From Andalucia godoyi (Eukaryota; Discoba; Jakobea; Jakobida; Andaluciidae): a stretch of 64,000 nt of DNA. Every line of letters begins with the position of its first letter. Position 1 is the first letter of the stretch. The stretch lies in the NCBI GenBank assembly GCA_009859145.1, contig VRVR01000020.1, forward strand, positions 1 to 64,000. The letters are read 5' to 3'. Shown piece by piece: positions 55,906 to 64,000 of this stretch. The notes beneath the pieces were generated by a model, which saw nothing but the letters and a program-made list of their open reading frames with translations, did no database searches and was not told where the DNA came from. The position numbers and the translations under genes are program-made.

Positions 55906-58900
55906 AGTAATTCGCCTCCGCGGAAGACCTTAGTGTCGCGACCATCCGCTGCCGAAACAATTGTCTTGTACAGTTTTCGTTGCCGTGGTTTTCGGCAGCA
56001 TGAGCAGGACATGACTCTTTTGATGGCTCGCTTCACCACATTAATAGTAAACACCCGTTCTCCTAGAAAAGATATCACAAACTGGAGGATAGCGACCAGT
56101 GCTATTTTGATACGGTAGCTCTCGGGAACGGTGTCTACGAGCTGGGAAATGTCATTCAGATGCGAGCTCGACGAGTAGAACAAAAGAAACAAATTGAAAC
56201 CAGTGATGATCAGCACCGCAATGAAGTACGAAACGTTGGTCCAGATAGGCAGGCGAAAAGGCTTGGAAATGCTCAACGCAACTGCCACGGAAACATAAAT
56301 AAAACAAGAAAGAAGAAATATCGTCGTATTCTCCATGGAGTCGACCTTCTTCTCTTCAACAATCGGATCGTATTTCTCGTAGAAGCTTTGCTTGCGTACA
56401 TCCAGAAACATGTACGCCTGGAAAGCGAGCTGAACAAGGAAATGGAAGAAAAACGAAAACAGAACCATGGTCGAGAGCAGTTTTCCGGATGGTCTTCGAT
56501 TCACCAGACTGTTGGCTGCCTTTGTCCGGCCCATCAAAATGGTGATCGGAAGGACGAGAAACAGATCAATGTACAAAAACTGCCAGTCACCAAGGTTGTC
56601 GTGGAACTGATAGAGCAGCACGACGGACGTCATTTGGATGACTGAATAGAGCGCCATGTACTTGAACAACTGGAAAGATGTCGCCAGGGAAGCACGACCT
56701 TCGCGGATGATGTCTACAACGCATCGGATAGACTTGTCCTGCGAAGTAAATGGAGCGGCAATGGATGCTTCTGCTTCGGAAAGCGACACACCAAAGTGCG
56801 CCTGCTTGAGCGCGCCGCAGTCGTTTGCACCGTCCCCACACATTGCAACCGTGTATCCAAGATTCTGGAATACTTCCACAAGACGGGTCTTGTTCGCCGG
56901 AGACATACGAGCCATGATGTGTGTTCGCATCAAGAGACGCTGGACTTCCTCCACAGGCAGCGTCTGCTCAAGAATGTGGAACGCCGACCCGGAAATAGCA
57001 AACTCGCAATGATCAGGGCACACCTTCCAATCCATGCATGTTTCTGGAAGACCAGCCACCGAGGCCATTGCTCCGGACGAGGCAGCCATCAATATCCACT
57101 TGACTTGCATCTTCGGGGCAGCTTTTCCAACATCCGTAGATGAATCGTATGTCTCGTGCGGAGATCCGTCCTGAATGACGCCCTCGCGAGGATCACTGTC
57201 CTGATGCTTGCGGGCCTTCGTCGATGAGGATACTTTCTGCAAAGGAGGAAGCGGAGCGACGACAGGGACAAGCTCCGACACATAAATGTGCAAATTGTCC
57301 GGGACGATGTTGCACTGGCGCGCAACGCTCACGCCCGTAAAAACGTTGTCCCCCGTCGCCATCACCGTACGAATACCAGAACATCGAAGTTCGCTGATTA
57401 CCTGCGGCGTATCCACCTTCACACGATTTACGAGCACCACAAGGCCGTAGAAAACAAGATTCGTTTCAAACGCTTCTCGTGGGTTTTGCAGCGCCTCTTT
57501 ATACGGAATTTCGCCGAGATCTCGACCCGCATAGGCAATAACACGGAGTCCCTGGGATGCCAATTCGCGGAGACACTGGTCAAGCGAAGGAGGAAGAGAA
57601 TCCGCCGCGCAAAACGAACAAACCATCTCCGGAGACCCCTTGACAGATATCATCGTCGATTTCGGATTTCCCAGTACCTTGTACAAGGTAGCCATTCGCT
57701 GCGTTTCGGAGGAAAACTCAAAACGGCGGATAATGCCCAACTCATCTGAACACGACAACGAAGACGCGCCTTCGAGATTGTCGTAATGCTCCTTAAACGC
57801 ATTTCCTCTGGGACGAAAGCGAGAAATGACAGGCTCGTCAGAACCAACATTGTTATGTGGTGCAATTTGCCAGTTGGTTTGGTCAAAAATGATGAGATCC
57901 AGGGGGTCACCAATCAGCACTCCTCGCAATTCCGACACGGAATGGCACGTGACAACTGCCTGACGAAATGCCTCATCCAAGGACATGAAAATCCCAGTCG
58001 TATTGTTGTTCGACATTGTTGCAGCGCTCTTGCTCTTCTTCTGGCACGGGACGAATCGGTCGAATTCCAGATTCTCCACCGTCAACGTTCCAGTCTTGTC
58101 AAACACGCAAAGCGATGTCTTTCCTGCCATGTTCAGGCGAGAAGGAGAAATGCAAAATATCCGCTTCTTCTTCAGTCTTTTGAGAGAAAACACGGTGGAC
58201 ACTGCAAGACCGAGGGGAAGGGCGGGTGGAACCGTGATGACCAACACGTCGAGCGCGCGGACAACGATGGTCTCGACAGGAGTTCCGGCTTCAAGCAACG
58301 AGAACAGCGAGATGCCGAATCCGATGATCGCCAAAACTGCCAGCACTCCAATAAATGCAAAGGCATCCTTGTAAAACGAAAACGAATGAGGACGAGGAAA
58401 CATGATTGCACGAATCAACTGCCCCTTGAGGGTTGAAAATCCCGTTCGGAGCACGATTCCCGTGCAAAATCCATTCTGCTGCAAGGGTCGAGTCTGCAGA
58501 ATCGTGGTGCCGGAAAACATGAGATGTTTCTTGTGCCGATCCATGTTGATTTCCGAGGAGTCTTCATCTGGAACAGGACTGCGGACAACGGGCGTGGACT
58601 CGCCTGTGAGTTGGGACTCGTCGACAACGCACTCGCCGTCCGTCAACAGTAAATCGCACGGAATTTTCATGTTGTCCCTAAACTGAATAACATCGCCCGG
58701 TACCAACTGGGATGCCATGATAGTCTCCCACTTCAGATTGTTACCGGATCCTCTGAGCGCCAGGACTTCGTCGTCAAATCGTGCCATTCGAGAAAGGCGC
58801 TTCATGTTTGACCGCGTTTCCACCAAACTTACTATCGCAGACGTTATCGCGAGGAACAGGATCGTCAAAGCGTACACCGTGTATGTATCGTAGAGCCATA

Positions 58901-59567
58901 AAACAACGGCAAACAGCTGGAACACAAAGAAGGGGTGCAGGACTTCCTCCACAAGCAGCTTTGGAATTGACTTGATTGGAACTTCAATTAAGTTTCGTCC
59001 ATACAGATGAATCATCTCGGCACTCTTGACGTCGCTTTCAATACCCGTGCGGAAGATGTTGAGAAACTTGGAGACCGGAACACGGTATGTAAATCGCGAC
59101 GGTTCGAAGGCAGAAATGTCAGACCGGAACACGTACTTCTGGCACCTCCAAACAAACCATCGTTCATCCCAGTTGACCGTTGAGGAATTCGCGAACTGTG
59201 CGCTTCTAAGAGGGCTCGAAGCATCGGGGCCCAGGAAAATATCTAGGATTGTAATGGGTCCATAGCCACCTTGGACGGCGCACGCGTCAGCATGCACAAC
59301 ATCCGACTTGGAGTACAGACACTTCAGACGCAAGTTGGGAAACCAGTAAAGGACCAACGACGGAATTCCGGCAAAGATCACGGAGAAAATCGTAAAGAAA
59401 ATCCTTTTCAACGGAGATTTCGTGAAGAAGCGAACCGACGTAATCGACAGCACGTCGTCATCTTCTTCGGTTCGAGTAGACAGTGGATAGTAGATCGGAA
59501 AAGTTGAGCCGACAGTGTAGGACGAGACGCTGGATGCAGAAGAGGCACTGAGCAGCCGCGTGTCCAT
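55902..59567 (-). CDS. P5B-type P-type ATPase (ATP13A2-like)
   Basis: 1221 aa. P5B ATPases (human ATP13A2-5, yeast Ypk9) are late-endosomal or lysosomal transporters; ATP13A2 exports polyamines. The order is: N-terminal hydrophobic hairpin about residues 55-80; A domain with TGES (VVDESQLTGESTPVV); M4 motif VPPALPLGLA, the PPALP signature of P5B; phosphorylation motif FDKTGTLT with D490; KGSPE in the N domain; and hinge CGDGANDCGALKQAHFGVSL, identical in pattern to ATP13A2. Six C-terminal membrane segments follow. All catalytic residues are intact. The start at 59567 (MDTRLLSAS) is the first ATG; the frame's earlier codon is GTG. Substrate assignment is by family only. Confidence 0.93.
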   Translation of the reverse strand: MDTRLLSASSASSVSSYTVGSTFPIYYPLSTRTEEDDDVLSITSVRFFTKSPLKRIFFTIFSVIFAGIPSLVLYWFPNLRLKCLYSKSDVVHADACAVQGGYGPITILDIFLGPDASSPLRSAQFANSSTVNWDERWFVWRCQKYVFRSDISAFEPSRFTYRVPVSKFLNIFRTGIESDVKSAEMIHLYGRNLIEVPIKSIPKLLVEEVLHPFFVFQLFAVVLWLYDTYTVYALTILFLAITSAIVSLVETRSNMKRLSRMARFDDEVLALRGSGNNLKWETIMASQLVPGDVIQFRDNMKIPCDLLLTDGECVVDESQLTGESTPVVRSPVPDEDSSEINMDRHKKHLMFSGTTILQTRPLQQNGFCTGIVLRTGFSTLKGQLIRAIMFPRPHSFSFYKDAFAFIGVLAVLAIIGFGISLFSLLEAGTPVETIVVRALDVLVITVPPALPLGLAVSTVFSLKRLKKKRIFCISPSRLNMAGKTSLCVFDKTGTLTVENLEFDRFVPCQKKSKSAATMSNNNTTGIFMSLDEAFRQAVVTCHSVSELRGVLIGDPLDLIIFDQTNWQIAPHNNVGSDEPVISRFRPRGNAFKEHYDNLEGASSLSCSDELGIIRRFEFSSETQRMATLYKVLGNPKSTMISVKGSPEMVCSFCAADSLPPSLDQCLRELASQGLRVIAYAGRDLGEIPYKEALQNPREAFETNLVFYGLVVLVNRVKVDTPQVISELRCSGIRTVMATGDNVFTGVSVARQCNIVPDNLHIYVSELVPVVAPLPPLQKVSSSTKARKHQDSDPREGVIQDGSPHETYDSSTDVGKAAPKMQVKWILMAASSGAMASVAGLPETCMDWKVCPDHCEFAISGSAFHILEQTLPVEEVQRLLMRTHIMARMSPANKTRLVEVFQNLGYTVAMCGDGANDCGALKQAHFGVSLSEAEASIAAPFTSQDKSIRCVVDIIREGRASLATSFQLFKYMALYSVIQMTSVVLLYQFHDNLGDWQFLYIDLFLVLPITILMGRTKAANSLVNRRPSGKLLSTMVLFSFFFHFLVQLAFQAYMFLDVRKQSFYEKYDPIVEEKKVDSMENTTIFLLSCFIYVSVAVALSISKPFRLPIWTNVSYFIAVLIITGFNLFLLFYSSSSHLNDISQLVDTVPESYRIKIALVAILQFVISFLGERVFTINVVKRAIKRVMSCSCCRKPRQRKLYKTIVSAADGRDTKVFRGGELL

Positions 59568-60113
59568 TGACACGACGAATCAAAAAATATATAATAATAA
59601 AATATATAAATGTGATATTAAAATTAAAAAAAGGGAATAAATATAAACTAGAAAGTGTAGCTGCCAAAAGAAGAAAAAGTAAAATAATATAATTGGAGGA
59701 TTCATTGGAAAAACCAAGCGTTCTCTTTTAATGCGGAGCGCGTTTTCCTCAGAACGCGGCGGGCGGAGTGACATGCTGTTTTTTTTTGATTTGAGCTCTG
59801 ACAGCGTGTCATTACATGTTGAATCAATTGAGTCTGCGATTATTATTATTTTTTTTCCTTTTTTGGGAGCGCTGATGCTTCAGATTGCAGAACGCCTACA
59901 CTGTACACTAACCCACGGATAATCGTCGCTGATCGCGTGACGGAGCTGTGAAGATAACCAACGCATGCGCATGGCGAGTGACAGTGTTTTTGTTTTTACG
60001 TGCGCTTTAGATTGCTTCATCATATCGCAATAAAGTGGCAGCGGTTTCGAAAAGCGGGATCTGCAGTAGTAAAGAATATAAAGTCAACAAGAGACATAGA
60101 GAAGGACCAGAAG
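59568..60113. other. Divergent intergenic region with repeat A fragment
   Basis: AT-rich at 59580-59700 upstream of the ATPase gene. The repeat-A fragment occupies 59889-60022, leaving about 90 bases before the RWDD2-like start. No gene is seen. Confidence 0.55.
59889..60022 (+). repeat. Dispersed repeat family A, partial copy
   Basis: Begins GAACGCCTACACTGTACACT, shared with 41953, continues ACCCACGGATAATCGTCGCTG, shared with the inverse of 13800, and ends in the GCTTTAGATTGCTTCATCA block shared with 38300. About 100 bases present at 38.1 kb are absent. Confidence 0.75.
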
Positions 60114-60866
60114 ATGGAGAGGAGGCTTCTGTTGGAATGCCGGGGGCGTCAGATTGCAGAAATCGAGGCTTTGCATGCGTACTTTGAGGGCTCCGAAGAT
60201 CGAATGTTGATACTTGACAAGGAACAGTTCGACGAGTTTTCCACTCTCGAAAACGAGTACTTGTTGAACACGTATCTTGTTTCTGTGCAGTTTCGCGGAA
60301 CGTTGATTTCGATTCCTGTCATGTACCCGTACGAACAGCCCACTGTCTCATGCTGTCCCCCGGCGCTGATTCAAGAGGTAGCAGACGAGTGGCGCGGCTC
60401 CTGGAGAGACTCCGAGTGCATCATTTCGATTTGTGAGATGATCAGGGACTCCGAGAGCGCCGCGGCAAAATTGATGAAAGAAGCTGAAACGGGGACGGAA
60501 ACTCCAGACGCCAAGGTGCTACTGTGCACAAGAAGTGCAGATGCTCTTTTGAGAGTCCATCTGTGGTTTCACCACATTATTTCGTCCTGGAAAAGATCCG
60601 CAATTTGCAAACTCGCGCGACAGCTGAAACTCCATGGAGCAATGAAGCCTGGATGGCCTGGATTCGTGATCGTGGAGGGAACCTCGGTGGATGTGTCCGA
60701 GTTCATCCGGGAACTTCGTTCCATGTCGTGGCAGAAGATGCAAATCACGTTGCAGACGGAAATCCCACTGTCAGGCCTGCCGCTGTTTGAAGAAACCGAT
60801 GTTGGCGATACCGACAGATTTGCTCAGCTTGTGGGTCGAGATCTTATCAAACCACTTCTCCGATGA
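60114..60866 (+). CDS. RWDD2-like protein (RWD domain plus DUF1115)
   Basis: 250 aa. The N-terminal RWD domain covers about residues 5-110 (ECRGRQIAEIEALHAYF, FRGTLISIPVMYPYEQPTVS with the YPxxxP turn typical of RWD). The C-terminal DUF1115-type domain is clear: LWFHHIISSWKRSAICKLAR, QLKLHGAMKPGWPGFVIVEG, ELRSMSWQKMQI. It parallels RWDD2A/B, where HHIxSxxKR and GKPGxVxVEG are conserved. The biochemical role of the family is unknown. ATG 60114 was used; a GTG-initiated extension runs into the repeat-A fragment and was rejected. Confidence 0.85.
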   Translation: MERRLLLECRGRQIAEIEALHAYFEGSEDRMLILDKEQFDEFSTLENEYLLNTYLVSVQFRGTLISIPVMYPYEQPTVSCCPPALIQEVADEWRGSWRDSECIISICEMIRDSESAAAKLMKEAETGTETPDAKVLLCTRSADALLRVHLWFHHIISSWKRSAICKLARQLKLHGAMKPGWPGFVIVEGTSVDVSEFIRELRSMSWQKMQITLQTEIPLSGLPLFEETDVGDTDRFAQLVGRDLIKPLLR

Positions 60867-61395
60867 CGATTGGACGTGTCACCGTCGTCAGAAGACAGGC
60901 GCACACACACCGGCTCACGGCTCTTCGGCCGCTTTGCTCCCCATTTGCCTCCTTCTGACCCCGATAGCCCCCGGTCGCAGCAGATAATATTGAGTCCGGT
61001 AATGTCTTCCTCCTAGAAGCTCTGCTCGTGCAGCCTACCGAAACCAATGCTGCTTCCGTGCAGCGACGCTTCAAAAAACTCGCGGCATTGAAGGTTGCTG
61101 ACGACCTCCTCGTCCCAAGCTTTGTCGTTTGCATCATGCAAACCGGGTCCCCGACAGTTTTCAATCACTTCACAACAACAGCACGACACAAACAAGACTG
61201 ATCGTGTGTTTGATTTCTCTTATTCCGTTTTATTTTATTTATTTTATTTAATTTCAATTTATTGCTGTTTAGATTTCCCATTCTTCCATCGAAGTTCGTC
61301 TGTTTGGAAAACGGATAAAAAGGGAAATTGCAAAAGGCTTTGGTTTTTGTGTTCTTCTGGTTCTTGAGGGCTTCGCCAAAAGTGTGGTTTGGAGG
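60867..61395. other. Intergenic between RWDD2-like and channel genes
   Basis: T/A-rich at 61215-61270 (TTTATTTTATTTA words). Open minus-strand frames (60847-61164) are not domain-like. Likely the 3' UTR of the RWDD2-like gene and the channel promoter. Confidence 0.45.
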
Positions 61396-62850
61396 ATGGT
61401 AATACACCGTATTGCTCGTTGGAACACGCTGGTTTGTGTGTTGGCAGCTTTCCTGCTCGCTCTGGGAACCACCCGCAACACTGGGGTTGCGCGCGCGGAT
61501 GCACCGCCGCCCTACTCTCCCCTCACTGTCTATTGCCGATGCTACGTAACACTGCTTCAAAAGATCGATGGGGTGGAGTCCACGTTTTTTTCTGATTTCT
61601 ACTTGCAAGTTTTCTGGAATGACCCCACAATTGACAATGTTACCCTCGCATACGACTCGGCGACAATGTTCAACCCGACTCTGGAAATGATTAATGTCGT
61701 GGGCACTCCGGAACAAACCATCGAGAGTCCGTACCAAGTACATGCATCAGCACCGACAAGCTTCATGGGTATCGGGAATCTGAGCACGGTAGGTCCATGG
61801 GTCCAAGCCGATTTCCGCTACAAAGGAGACTTCCTTGTGGATATGAATCTTCGTGCTTTTCCGTTTGATTCACAAACTGTCTTTATCATGGTCGAATCGG
61901 CGTTGTGGCCCGTGGACCAGGTCGTGTTCTCGATTCTTCCTGCCAACTTGCCTCCCAAGGGCATCTTGAAATCTGGATTTTCTGTGCAAGGATGGACGAT
62001 AGCTGGGGATCTTGCTTCCTTGTCGGTTGTCGACTACGAACTGTTCCAGTCTGCGTATTCGCGAATGACGTTTTCCATCAAGGTGGATCGTGATCCACAG
62101 TACTACCTGTCCAAGTTCGTGTTGGGAGTCGTTGTGCTTGTGATGATGTCGATCTTATGCTTTGCACTCGAAGTGGACGAAGCAGACCGAATGATGGGAA
62201 CCTTGACCGTGTTCCTTGCCATCATTTCATACATGTTTATCGCGTCGCAAGACTTGCCGAAGGTTGCCTACCAGACTCGCATCGACTCCTTCATGACCCT
62301 GTCTTTTCTCACCGTGTTTTCCTGCATGTTTGTTCACGCCTGCAACTATCTCCTCTTTTACTACCACGAAAAGCAAGATGAACACGCCGAACTTGACTTG
62401 CAAATTGCAGAGGCAGAAGAAGCACAGGCAGAGGCAGAAGCTGCTGCTGCTTCCGACGATTCAAAGCCAAGCTCAAGATGCTCCGTCAATCTCGCAGATG
62501 TGGATGTTGTGCACCACCACAAGGACACTGGAAAGGAAGATCCAACGTCTCCGCACGATGCGATTCCCAAGGTGTATCCTCCCATATCCTCTATCTGTGC
62601 TGATCCACAAAGCAGGAATTCTACAAATCCTCTTCACGGCCCGGCATTCACGTGTTACTCAAAGGACGAGGAGTATTCAGCTCGGAAACCGTCGGCAGGC
62701 GTTACTGCGCTTGAAACGCTCCGCAAGCTCAAGAAGAGCAAAGCGAAGAAGCTCAAGAGAACTCGATCCGTCGATGCTCTGTCCGTGGTGTTCATCATGC
62801 TTGCTTATGCAATTGCAGCCGCTCTTGTATTAACAGGAGAAGGTCAATAA
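61396..62850 (+). CDS. Pentameric ligand-gated ion channel subunit lacking the loop cysteines
   Basis: 484 aa. An N-terminal signal peptide (about residues 1-37, NTLVCVLAAFLLALG) precedes a beta-rich extracellular domain with LQVFWNDPTI and MINVVG. Its loop LRAFPFDSQTVFI has the FPFD core of the Cys-loop, but both flanking cysteines are missing, as in prokaryotic ELIC/GLIC-type channels. M1 is KFVLGVVVLVMMSILCFALE, M2 is about MMGTLTVFLAIISYMFIASQ followed by DLP, and M3 is SFMTLSFLTVFSCMFVHACN. A long M3-M4 cytoplasmic loop of about 130 residues is Glu/Ala- then Ser/Lys-rich. M4 (LSVVFIMLAYAIAAALVL) ends the protein. Ligand and ion selectivity are unknown; a chemosensory or proton-gated cation channel is possible. 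The start at 61396 begins the signal peptide. Confidence 0.9.
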   Translation: MVIHRIARWNTLVCVLAAFLLALGTTRNTGVARADAPPPYSPLTVYCRCYVTLLQKIDGVESTFFSDFYLQVFWNDPTIDNVTLAYDSATMFNPTLEMINVVGTPEQTIESPYQVHASAPTSFMGIGNLSTVGPWVQADFRYKGDFLVDMNLRAFPFDSQTVFIMVESALWPVDQVVFSILPANLPPKGILKSGFSVQGWTIAGDLASLSVVDYELFQSAYSRMTFSIKVDRDPQYYLSKFVLGVVVLVMMSILCFALEVDEADRMMGTLTVFLAIISYMFIASQDLPKVAYQTRIDSFMTLSFLTVFSCMFVHACNYLLFYYHEKQDEHAELDLQIAEAEEAQAEAEAAAASDDSKPSSRCSVNLADVDVVHHHKDTGKEDPTSPHDAIPKVYPPISSICADPQSRNSTNPLHGPAFTCYSKDEEYSARKPSAGVTALETLRKLKKSKAKKLKRTRSVDALSVVFIMLAYAIAAALVLTGEGQ

Positions 62851-63014
62851 GCGAGGCTAGCTCATCATCATTTTTGCAGTCTACAGAAATTGTTTTTGTA
62901 TTTTACGTTATAATAAGCAGCGTAACTTCTTAAACCGGTTATTATTATTATCTTTTGTTTTTGGTTCTTGGTTGTGTTCTTGTATTTTACGCGAAGAGAA
63001 GCATATTAAGACAG

Positions 63015-63491
63015 TTAGTCGCTTGTGGATCGATCGATCTCAAACTTTGCAAACTGTCGAGCTGCAACCTGCTGTTCGTTCGTGAACACCGCGCGCTCAA
63101 TCTTTGACTTTGGCGATCCAACAGTTGAAAGCCATTGCTTCATAGCCGCGATGTTCTCTGCAGACCCCTCTGCAACGCCAACTACCGTTCCATCGGGATC
63201 GTTCCGGACCCACCCACTCAATCGAAGCTTCTCAGCCTGTGCATGCGTGTACTTTCGAAAGAACACTCGCTGCCTGTTCTCCCATCCTCACTCAGCACCC
63301 AAACACCACAGAACACAACGGAAAAGAATAGAATAAATGCATCTGTTTGTTAGTTATTCGTGTACATACATATAGATACAGCAGTGGGTCTCCCAGGGGG
63401 CACACAGGCCGTTCTGCTCAAAAAGCCTTCACATAGAATTCTACACATACACTTTTCCAAACACCTGAAAATGAATCTGCACAATTGCCAT
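63015..63491 (-). CDS. Acylphosphatase; one intron
   Basis: 99 aa after splicing, the standard length. Acylphosphatase hydrolyses carboxyl-phosphate bonds such as 1,3-bisphosphoglycerate. Exon 1 is 63451-63491 (MAIVQIHFQVFGK) and exon 2 is 63015-63273; the intron 63274-63450 has donor GTATGT and acceptor AACAG, and contains an ACTAAC branch-point-like site. The catalytic Arg (R20 in VFFRKYT) and Asn (N38 in WVRNDPDGTV) are present, and GSPKSKIERAVF matches the animal enzymes. The usual Gly of VQGVFFR is Arg here (VQRVFFR). So either the phosphate loop is altered or splicing uses a slightly different acceptor. The joined reading frame restores the family from residue 3 onward. Confidence 0.88.
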
Positions 63492-63755
63492 TCCTACTCT
63501 TACTATGGAATATCGTGTCCTACTTGTTCATACATCATCTTCTTCTCTTTGGTTTTCCGTGCCTTAGACTGCTCTGCTCTCCAGTGCGTCAGAAGGACGG
63601 ATCGTGATTTGTCATTACAGCGGATTGCGTTTGGTTGCCATCGGAACCCCGGAACAGACGATTGCTGGTGCCTGCCTGGTGGCCTTCATGCTCATCGATG
63701 CCCAGGATCTTCCCGGAAGCATCGACGTGGCATCGGTCACCGTTCCTCTTTCAGC

Positions 63756-63816
<61 letters not shown>

Positions 63817-64000
63817 AAAAAGAAAAGAGATCACCGATTATTCTTGCTAGAACGCACTTTATAGATGCATCGACGCCAGATCGACAAAATGGAGGCAGGA
63901 GCATTGCATTCACCGCATCCCTCAAGGCGCAAATATGAAAGAATGCAGCAGAGATAGTACAGAAAGAAAATGGAACGAGGACGCCCGACAATTGAAAACC
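63492..64000 (+). other. Window edge: possible partial gene interrupted by a (CA)n run
   Basis: An open stretch at about 63592-63758 reads SEGRIVICHYSGLRLVAIGT, then TIAGACLVAFMLIDAQDLPG, of plausible globular character, and runs into the CA microsatellite. It has no clear ATG upstream and several AG acceptors (63582, 63628), so it could be an internal exon of a gene extending past the window. No family recognised. Confidence 0.3.
63759..63814 (+). repeat. (CA)n microsatellite, 28 units
   Basis: Perfect CA dinucleotide run of 56 bases. Confidence 0.98.

Noticed and set aside
59955-60113. 38-codon N-terminal extension of the RWDD2-like protein
   Set aside because: Starts with GTG and is encoded by the dispersed repeat A fragment; the RWD domain begins right after the ATG at 60114.

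Overview
The window is nuclear DNA of a compact, intron-poor unicellular eukaryote. About 37 genes are packed on both strands, usually 40 to 500 bases apart. Most are single-exon, and neighbouring genes are functionally unrelated, as in nuclear genomes. Five introns can be placed (genes at 22.4, 40.9, 42.7 and 63.0 kb); they are 82 to 177 bases long and all begin GTATGT or GTATGC. IFT22 implies a cilium or flagellum, and BRICK1 implies SCAR/WAVE-driven actin protrusion. A COMMD protein, CCZ1, a pentameric ligand-gated channel and a probable gustatory-receptor-like protein fit a free-living heterotrophic flagellate. The lineage cannot be fixed from sequence reading alone.

Layout. 0.8-7 kb: a four-bromodomain protein, then a complete hAT transposon with perfect 8-bp target duplications. 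7-16 kb: CCZ1, a large RCC1/ankyrin protein ending in a CaaX box, a degenerate acyl-CoA-synthetase relative, and dispersed repeats. 16-28.6 kb: a tetraspan membrane protein, NDUFAF2, TFIIA-gamma, IFT22, a PH/ankyrin protein, BRICK1, a WDR5-like protein, an ADAT3 homologue without zinc ligands, DDX47, a longin-like protein and mL53. 29-36.8 kb: a coiled-coil protein, a class V aminotransferase-fold enzyme, tRNA-Gly(CCC), a GNAT-like protein, an Sm-like protein and two unknowns. 36.8-42.7 kb: a repeat-rich stretch, an RtcA/Rcl1-fold protein without the catalytic His, and a COMMD protein. 42.7-53.9 kb: CDC123, the 7TM receptor candidate, the ubiquitin ligase UFD2/UBE4 and a kinesin-6-like motor. 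54-64 kb: small unknowns, a glutamine-amidotransferase-like protein, a P5B ATPase, RWDD2-like, the pentameric channel, acylphosphatase and a possible partial gene at the edge.

Most of the genes serve housekeeping: chromatin and transcription (bromodomains, WDR5, TFIIA), RNA and translation (ADAT3, DDX47, mL53, CDC123, tRNA), mitochondria (NDUFAF2, mL53), endolysosomal traffic (CCZ1, P5B ATPase, COMMD), ubiquitin (UFD2) and cytoskeleton (kinesin, BRICK1, IFT22). The most unusual features are the two candidate chemosensory or ion-channel proteins, the hAT element, the CaaX-tailed RCC1/ankyrin protein, and three conserved-fold proteins (ADAT3, RtcA-like, ACSF3-like) that each lack key catalytic or zinc-binding residues. 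Start codons were set at the first plausible ATG; longer reading frames beginning at TTG or GTG were not used.
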